DNA of 64,000 nt from BOG-908 sp965198915 (GTDB lineage: Bacteria > Pseudomonadota > Alphaproteobacteria > Acetobacterales > Acetobacteraceae), in contig CBDAQC010000002.1 in NCBI GenBank assembly GCA_965198915.1, positions 620,001 through 684,000 on the forward strand. The letters run 5' to 3'. A program made the translations under genes and the position numbers. The notes under the pieces are model-generated. The model searched no databases, had not been told where the DNA came from, and saw only the letters and a list, made by a program, of their open reading frames with translations. This document shows positions 58,727 through 64,000 of this stretch, in pieces; the stretch's first letter is position 1, and each line of letters starts with the position of its first letter.

Positions 58727-60877
58727 TTATTGGCTCTGGCCGGCGCAGAGCTTGGCTGCGTGTGACTGGTCTTCGGTTGTGGGCGTGATGTCCGTCAGGA
58801 CGTTGCCGGCCTGGGCTTGCGCGATGAGGGTTGCGGCGTCCGTGGGGAGCAGGAAGCGGGAGGATACGGCGTTGTCCGCGGCGGTGGTGACGACGCAGAC
58901 GTAGCCGGCGTGGGTGCCGTAACGTTCCTCCAGCGACTGGCGGGGGTCTTTTGCGGCGGTGCGTGCGGCCCTGGTTTCCGGCAGCGGGAAGGACGAGCCG
59001 CTGAGGCTGCATTGCTGGCCCTTGAAGACCGTGGTGGCGTAGTTGTTCCAGCCACTATAGGTGGCCAGCGGCGCCTGCAGCAGGACGGAGGGGACGCCCT
59101 CGGTCTCGTTGCCGTCCTTGTTCAGCGCGGGGACGAGTTCGGGCAGCACGGCCAGCACGGTGGGGGGCTGGTTGGTTATGATGCCGGACTGGTCGAAGTA
59201 ATCGATTTTAGGACCGAAGCCGAACTTTTCCGGGTGGTTGAGGGCCAGGCCGCCATAGGGGTAGCCGGGGACGCGGGGGAAGGATTTTGCGGCCGCGGCG
59301 GGGGTGACGAGCTGTTTGCTGGCCAGAGTGGGGTAGGTGCTGGGGGGCATTGGCGTGCCCTGGGTCAGGTAGGAGATGAAGTCCGCCTGCAGGGCGTTGT
59401 TGGTCTGGGTTTCCGGGTTGGGGTTGGCGGGGTAGGCGCAGGCGCCGGTGGGGGGCAGGGTGGCGGCGTAACTAAAGCCGCCGCCGCCGCCGCCGTGGGT
59501 GGTTGACGGCTCGTAGTAGCGGTGGACGTTGGCGGGCAGCGGGATATCCGCGGTGGCCTGCATGCCGACCAGGTCAGGCGACATCTTTTCTTCGTAGAAT
59601 TCCGTGCTGCCGAAGGTCTCGAGGATTTCGGGGCAGGTGTTGGTGGTGCTGCAGCGGTCCAGCATGCCCGATGGCGGCTGGTTGCGGACGGTGTTGGGGT
59701 AGTCCGCCCACCAGACGGGGGCCTCGTCGGCCGGCATATAGAGGTTGGTGATGACGTCCGGCAGGGCGAAGCGGATGTTCAAATAGAGCTGGCGGCCGTC
59801 TATCTGCGGCCAGGCGCCGTCCGCCACCTTGATGCCGTTCTCGTCCGCGTTGAAGCCCAGATGGATGCTGGAGCGGATGAAGCTGGCCGACTGGGAGACG
59901 CCCACGTCTATCACCTTGGAGACGGCGCCGGCGATCGGGTTGGCGGTGCCGGCGCTGTCCGTGCGGCTGTGGCGGAAGAAGCTGATGATGTCTCGCGTGG
60001 CGGCGTAGCCTACGCCCAGGACCAGCGGGTCTTTGGCGGGGAAGACCATTTCATAGAGCAGGTTCGGATCGAAGCCGTTCTTGATGCAGATGTGGGTGGG
60101 GTCAGGCGTGCCGGGGAAGGGGGTGGTGGAACAGTCCGCCCAGGCCCAGGCATTGGCGGGAATGGGGGTTTTGGGGCCGTCCACGCCGGTGATGGTCTGC
60201 TTCGCCAGGCTGTAGAACTGGGTGATGGTGGGCGAGGTATCCAGCGTGACCGGCTTGTAGGGGATGGGCGTGGTGAAGATGACAAGCTGGGAGGTGTTGC
60301 CGGTGGCACCGAGCGCGATGTGGCCGTAGACGGGGCCGGTGATGGTGGAGCCGTCCTTGTTGGTGGCGACGGGGACCTGGATGACCTGGTTGCCCACGGT
60401 GTACGGGTTGGCCAGCGAGGTGCAGGGGTAGGCGGCGGCGCAGTTGGCCAGAAGGTCTCCCTGCCAGCCGCTCTGCATGTAGATGGCGCCGGGGACGATG
60501 GAGCTGGCGCCGGGGATGGCGTTGCCGCCGCGGTTGGGGACTTCATAGAACAGCAGGCCGTTGGCGGCGGAGAGGTTGGCCGGGACGGCGATCTGGAAGG
60601 TGGCGATGTAGGGGACGCGGCCGGTGGAATCGGTGGGGGCGAGGTTGATGTCCGTGATGATCTGGTTATGCGGGTCCGAGGGGCTCAGCTCCCCAAAGGC
60701 GCGGCCGGTGAGGAGGGTGTAGGCGCCGGCGGTGCCGATGGTGGCGCCGCCGAAGGCCGGGGCGGAGCTGTCGATGATGATCTGGGTGACGGCGGCGCGG
60801 GCGGTTGGCGCGAGGGTGAGCAGGCAGGCGGCCAGCGCGGTGGTTGCGCGCAAGGCGTGGCGTTTGGGCGATTTCAT
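58727..60877 (-). CDS. Secreted alpha/beta-hydrolase-domain protein
   Basis: 716 residues with a signal peptide (KRHALRATTALAACLLTLAP to ARAAV, about residue 29). The long mature region belongs to the large 'alpha/beta hydrolase domain' family (often 600-750 residues) of exported proteins: GRAFGELSPSDPHNQIITDI, GLLFYEVPNRGGNAIPG, DVGVSQSASFIRSSIHLGFN (GxSxS nucleophile-type motif with Ser), IDGRQLYLNIRFALPD, MPADEAPVWWADY. A Gly-rich loop (THGGGGGGF) lies at about residue 470. Substrate unknown; probably an esterase-like secreted enzyme. ATG 60877 fits the signal peptide. Confidence 0.82.
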   Translation of the reverse strand: MKSPKRHALRATTALAACLLTLAPTARAAVTQIIIDSSAPAFGGATIGTAGAYTLLTGRAFGELSPSDPHNQIITDINLAPTDSTGRVPYIATFQIAVPANLSAANGLLFYEVPNRGGNAIPGASSIVPGAIYMQSGWQGDLLANCAAAYPCTSLANPYTVGNQVIQVPVATNKDGSTITGPVYGHIALGATGNTSQLVIFTTPIPYKPVTLDTSPTITQFYSLAKQTITGVDGPKTPIPANAWAWADCSTTPFPGTPDPTHICIKNGFDPNLLYEMVFPAKDPLVLGVGYAATRDIISFFRHSRTDSAGTANPIAGAVSKVIDVGVSQSASFIRSSIHLGFNADENGIKVADGAWPQIDGRQLYLNIRFALPDVITNLYMPADEAPVWWADYPNTVRNQPPSGMLDRCSTTNTCPEILETFGSTEFYEEKMSPDLVGMQATADIPLPANVHRYYEPSTTHGGGGGGFSYAATLPPTGACAYPANPNPETQTNNALQADFISYLTQGTPMPPSTYPTLASKQLVTPAAAAKSFPRVPGYPYGGLALNHPEKFGFGPKIDYFDQSGIITNQPPTVLAVLPELVPALNKDGNETEGVPSVLLQAPLATYSGWNNYATTVFKGQQCSLSGSSFPLPETRAARTAAKDPRQSLEERYGTHAGYVCVVTTAADNAVSSRFLLPTDAATLIAQAQAGNVLTDITPTTEDQSHAAKLCAGQSQ

Positions 60878-61061
60878 GAGCGTTTCCCCGGGTTTTGCGA
60901 TTGGGCCGCAATCGGACCGGGCGGGAGTGAAACATCTGCGGCCGGTGCTGTCCTGCCGGGGCGCGTTCAACAGCGTGTGATGGACGTGCGTATGCAGCCG
61001 CGTGTGGCGGGGGTGCGGGGGTGGCGGGTTTGGGGGAGGTGTGCGGGGCGGCCGGGGGCGG

Positions 61062-61550
61062 CTAGCGGGGCGGGCCGGTGGGTTCGGGGAGGTGGCGGAC
61101 GGGAAGGTTGGGGTGTTCCAGGTCCACGCCGATTTCCTGGCTGACCTTGGCGAGCAGGGAGGAGATTCCGGGCGGGGTGGACGTGCGGGCGGGGGCGGGA
61201 GTGGGCTGCGTGGCGGGGCGGGTGCTGGCGGCTTCGGCCTGGCGGTAGGCGCGGTCCCGGGCGATCTGTTCGGCGCGCTCCGTGGCGGCCTGCAGGCGGG
61301 CGGAGATGGTGGTTTCCAGCGCGATGACGCAGCGCACGGCGTGGATGAGGCGGGTGACGGCGAGGCTGGGGCTGGGAGCCTGGGCGCGCGGGCTATCCGA
61401 CGCGGTGGCGCGGGTTGGGCGCGCGGCCGGGGTGGCGGCTGCAGGGGTTTCGGGCTGGGGCGGGTTGGCGGGAGGTTGCCACTCCTGACGGGCGGCGGCG
61501 GCGGCGTGGCGGGCGACGTCCAGCCCGAGCTCGGCCATTTCCCGGCACAT
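61062..61550 (-). CDS. Hypothetical Ala/Pro-rich protein
   Basis: At least 162 residues. N-terminal helix MCREMAELGLDVARHAAAAARQEW, a Pro/Ala/Thr linker (about 30-55), a second helical block (LAVTRLIHAVRCVIALETTI, SARLQAATERAEQIARDRAY), a Thr/Pro/Ala-rich stretch, and a short hydrophobic end. No signal or membrane helix. The frame is open upstream to 61661 and the residues before Met1 (HTLNAYPAQPDETFEARTLR) look as ordered as those after it, so the true start may be an earlier non-ATG codon. Not recognised. Confidence 0.5.
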   Translation of the reverse strand: MCREMAELGLDVARHAAAAARQEWQPPANPPQPETPAAATPAARPTRATASDSPRAQAPSPSLAVTRLIHAVRCVIALETTISARLQAATERAEQIARDRAYRQAEAASTRPATQPTPAPARTSTPPGISSLLAKVSQEIGVDLEHPNLPVRHLPEPTGPPR

Positions 61551-61675
61551 GCGCAGGTGGCGCAGGGTGCGGGCTTCGAAGGTTTCGTCCGGCTGGGCGG
61601 GGTAGGCGTTCAGGGTGTGGGTGCCTGGCGTTCGGTTCTGGAACGTATAGTGAACACCGTTTCAGGCGAGCTAGG

Positions 61676-61736
61676 CAAGCGGGGTCTGGGGCCGACTGGC
61701 CCCAGCGGGTCCAGGGCAGAGCCCTGGCCTTGCTTA
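61676..61736 (-). repeat. GC-rich dispersed repeat, copy 3
   Basis: GGTCTGGGGCC-GACT-GGCCCCAG (hairpin), GCGGGTCCAGGGC, AGAGCCCTGGCCTTGC. The full form is framed by GGCAAG and CTTGC arms. It lies between the Ala/Pro-rich gene (minus) and the GST-like gene (plus), i.e. in front of genes, unlike copies 1 and 2. Confidence 0.8.
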
Positions 61737-61761
61737 TGTGCGGGCGCGTAGGCTGCCGGCG

Positions 61762-62556
61762 ATGGATGATGAGCGCGTTTTGCCGCGGCTGTACCATGCG
61801 CCGTCTTCGTATTACTCGATGATTGCCAGGCTGGCGCTGGCGGAGGCGGGGGTGGCGTATGCGCCGGTGTTCGTGGACATTTTGTTTCGGGGGACGCAGC
61901 AAAGTGCGTGGTATGCGCGGCTGAATCCGGGGATGACGGTGCCGACGCTGGTTTTGGGGGACCGGGTGCTGACGCAGAGCCGGGATGTGGTGGCGTGGGC
62001 GTTGGGGGCGGGTGAGGGGGCGCGGGGGGCGGAGATTCGGGGCGTGGCTGGATCTGCATTACGGGTTTGCGGTGGAGGAGCTGACGTTTGGCGGGTTGAT
62101 GGCGCGGCATGTGTTGGCGCGGGCGGTGGTGCCGTGGCGGCTGGCTGTGGCGCGGCGGCGGCTGGTTCGGCGGGCGGGGGTTTGGCCGGATCTGGCGGGG
62201 GTTTATGCGCGTCGGGCGGCGGTGTTTGCGGCGCGGGAGCGGGTTTTTGCGCCGGCGGGGGTGGGGGCTTTGTTTGCGGCACGGCGGGGGGAGGCTTGCG
62301 GGTTGCTGGACCGGCTGGAGGCGGCGTTGGGGGATGGGCGGGGGGTTTTGGTGACGCCTGGGTATAGTGGGGCGGATGTGGTTTGGACGGTGTTTCTGGC
62401 TCGGTTGGTGTTTTTGGGGTTGGGTGGGGAGATTGCGCGGCGGGGGGCGGTTGCGCGGTATTGGGGGGCGATGCGGGGGCGGGGGAGTTTTGGCGAGGCG
62501 GATGTTTGGACGCGGGTGCGGGTGGGGCGGGTTTTGGGTGGGGTGGTTTGGGGTAG
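61762..62556 (+). pseudogene. GST-like protein gene, frameshifted and 3'-truncated
   Basis: From ATG 61762, frame 1 gives an N-terminal thioredoxin-fold GST domain: RLYHAPSSYYSMIARLALAEAG, DILFRGTQQSAWYARLNPGM, VPTLVLGDRVLTQSRDVVAW. Near 62036 the similarity switches to frame +1 (RFGAWLDLHYGFAVEELTFG), carrying the alpha-helical C-terminal domain (GLLDRLEAALGDGRGVLVTPGYSGADVVW). One extra base in the G-run around 62024-62029 explains the shift. After about 62556 the reading frame (62556-62635, ending GNCL) matches nothing and lies in lower-GC DNA, so the 3' end was probably replaced at the island edge. The 62000-62550 stretch also has an extreme excess of G and T on this strand. Confidence 0.7.
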
Positions 62557-62647
62557 CCGCCTACGCTGCGGAAAAGAACCCGATCTTTCACGATCTAAGG
62601 GAAGGTCTATCACGATCAAGGGAAACTGCTTGTAGCTGGGCGTGTAC
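62557..62647. other. Junction between host chromosome and lower-GC island
   Basis: Base composition changes abruptly here: G/T-dominated 70+% GC-like coding DNA to the left, roughly half GC to the right. It contains a direct repeat of TCACGATC-(T)-AAGGGAA at 62588-62603 and 62610-62624. A site-specific attachment site is not evident; no integrase or tRNA is at this end. Confidence 0.55.
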
Positions 62648-64000
62648 CTATCGCCATGCGTTAAGGCTCATTTGCCGCCGTAAACTTTCCACCGTTAGCG
62701 CAAAGAGCGTCTCGTCGCCGTGACCAAATCCGGCTTCCAGAATTGTGGCACGCAAGTCTGGTTGCTCAAATTCAGCTAGGATCAGACTGCGAGTGGCGTT
62801 GTCCCAGCAAGCACGAGTCGCTGGCGACCAAAGAAAGTTTCGGGAGTTCGGGTTGCCACTGTGAGCTCGTTCAAAATCTGTTTTGCTTCCTGAAAGGGTA
62901 AGGAATGCTAGGCAATGCAGGATTTCAAAGGTCTCAAAAAGCCGAGTATGTTCTCGCTCTGCTAACATGTAGTCAGACGACCACGGTGCGGTCAGCTTAT
63001 GAAGATGATCACTTAAAGGAGTCCTTGCGTTATTTAAACCTTCCAACATCTTCCAACGATCGTGTGTTTCAGCCCACCAATTTGATATACGAACAATAAT
63101 CGGCAGCGACTCGTTATTCTCAAGTCGTACACGAAGGGTGCACCATCTAAAGAGCATGTCATACTTGCCAGCCTTAACTAAGCCTAGACCGTAAGCGTAA
63201 AACAGTAACACGCTAGGATAAAACTTTAAATCTAGCCACCAAGTGAGCCCTGCTTCGACTTTTAGGTATGCAACATCACCCAAAATCTCAGCCGCAAGTC
63301 CTTGCTCATGGTCGCCGCCGTAACGCCCTAATATACCAAATATACGCGCCAACGACTCAGCGTCTATTTCGTAGCGTCTAGCTTGTTTTCTGTATTCCTC
63401 TTGTGGTGTTACGCTGCCCAATGTAGCTTTAACTGCATCTTTCACTTCGTGAAAGCGACGATTCTCACCAGCTAACAAATCGCTTAACTGGATTCGCAAT
63501 TCGGGGCGCGCTATTTGTCGCTTAACGGTCGCGATTAGCAACTCGATGCTGCGAGGGTCGGGTCGCTGCGTTTCAAGTTGAGTGGAAACTTTTTGTTGAA
63601 GTTCAACAAAGAAGCTGTCGCCATCTAAAATGGGTATGGTTTTGGCCCGGCGATGACTAACTAGATCTTCTGCTTTGGGCGACATAGCACCGCGTGCTGC
63701 CCAAAAAGTAGGAAACCTGCGGTTCGGCGCGCGTCGAATCGCAGCACGAAGTGCGTGATCCCACTCGCCAGACCATCCGCAGACTATAAGACCGTGCTCG
63801 TCGAAGATGCGATCAAGTAGACCGTCAAGGGCGGAGCTGTAAGTGCCCAATTCTTCCTCAGTATTTTTTATACGGATGTCAAGATAATCGCCGTGTATCT
63901 TAACTAGAAAACAGCGACTGTGTATGAGCGGAATGGCGCCTTGAAGGTCGTCATCTGACCGAATTACGGTCGGTTCAACCCCGACCTCGCGCAATGCGTT
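62648..64000 (-). CDS. SIR2-like domain protein, partial (runs off the window)
   Basis: At least 450 residues; the N terminus is beyond position 64000 because the frame is open to the last base (NALREVGVEP; the TTG at 63994 is not a credible start). The SIR2-like part has SRCFLVKIHGDYLDIRIKNT with the His-Gly-Asp of the NAD site, then LDGLLDRIFDEHGLIVCGWSGEWD and PTFWAARG. A long helical C-terminal region of about 330 residues follows, with no motif I recognise. Proteins of this shape are NAD-depleting antiviral effectors in several prophage-defence systems; which one this is cannot be told without the missing N terminus and neighbours. Codon use is AT-rich compared with all other genes here. 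Confidence 0.8.
   Translation of the reverse strand, partial: NALREVGVEPTVIRSDDDLQGAIPLIHSRCFLVKIHGDYLDIRIKNTEEELGTYSSALDGLLDRIFDEHGLIVCGWSGEWDHALRAAIRRAPNRRFPTFWAARGAMSPKAEDLVSHRRAKTIPILDGDSFFVELQQKVSTQLETQRPDPRSIELLIATVKRQIARPELRIQLSDLLAGENRRFHEVKDAVKATLGSVTPQEEYRKQARRYEIDAESLARIFGILGRYGGDHEQGLAAEILGDVAYLKVEAGLTWWLDLKFYPSVLLFYAYGLGLVKAGKYDMLFRWCTLRVRLENNESLPIIVRISNWWAETHDRWKMLEGLNNARTPLSDHLHKLTAPWSSDYMLAEREHTRLFETFEILHCLAFLTLSGSKTDFERAHSGNPNSRNFLWSPATRACWDNATRSLILAEFEQPDLRATILEAGFGHGDETLFALTVESLRRQMSLNAWR

Noticed and set aside
55620..59012. Very long minus-strand frame opposite the GAF-GAF-PAS kinase (1130 codons)
   Set aside because: Low-complexity Arg/Gln/His/Pro composition mirrors the kinase gene; the real minus-strand genes here are the PepSY-like (55298-55738) and hydrolase (58727-60877) ones.
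59522..61144. Gly-rich plus-strand frame opposite the secreted hydrolase
   Set aside because: Gly/Asp/Val-only composition of an antisense frame; no recognisable motifs.

Overview
The window is GC-rich (visibly about two-thirds G+C) chromosomal DNA from a Gram-negative bacterium. Gene content points to the Alphaproteobacteria, most likely Acetobacteraceae and probably an acid-tolerant heterotroph. The supporting genes are an eqolisin-type acid peptidase, a sorbosone-dehydrogenase-type lipoprotein, a bicupin oxalate decarboxylase, a DUF6635 protein, a bactofilin and a TonB receptor. The taxon call is inference from gene content; there is no rRNA in the window. One tRNA gene (Glu, TTC anticodon) is present.

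Layout: 0-13 kb holds housekeeping and metabolic genes (EI24-like membrane protein, bactofilin, NodS-like methyltransferase with an acyl-CoA dehydrogenase-like partner, htpG, M20 peptidase, MaoC dehydratase, an ECF sigma/anti-sigma pair, and a start-stop-overlapped Rieske oxygenase / molybdenum-binding / Moco-domain operon). At 13-20 kb lie a DUF885 peptidase, a DUF4142 protein, the 3' remnant of a phytanoyl-CoA dioxygenase gene and a hybrid histidine kinase with an intact LOV photosensor. At 21.8-26 kb there is an unusual tight four-gene operon: a membrane protein, a membrane-anchored Clp-D2-type AAA+ unfoldase, a second membrane-anchored protein and a histidine-ammonia-lyase homologue whose MIO-forming Ala-Ser-Gly reads Ala-Ser-Asp. 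At 26-45 kb are oxalate decarboxylase, sorbosone dehydrogenase, a BaiN-like flavoprotein, surface-glycan genes (two glycosyltransferases, an acyltransferase, a polysaccharide deacetylase), a RhlE-type helicase, an ELM1-like protein, a TonB receptor and a secreted glutamic peptidase. At 45-59 kb are small secreted proteins, histidine-degradation genes (hutG, hutH, hutU) split by a PAS-GGDEF-EAL gene, a YeiH transporter and a second hybrid kinase paralogous to the LOV kinase. At 58.7-62.5 kb lie a large secreted hydrolase-like protein and a frameshifted GST-like gene.

Near 62.56 kb the base composition drops sharply and the window ends inside a SIR2-like gene, probably the edge of a defence island.

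Two dispersed repeat families run through the intergenic DNA. The more striking is an A/T-rich hairpin element of about 50 bp. Solo copies sit mostly at gene 3' ends, while head-to-head pairs fill three divergent promoter regions (ACAD-like/htpG, DUF6635/baiN-like, hutU/yeiH), reaching to within about 20-40 nt of the start codons. A GC-rich element related to a GGGTCCAGGGC core occurs three times. Short palindromes that resemble the outer arms of the A/T element follow some stop codons.
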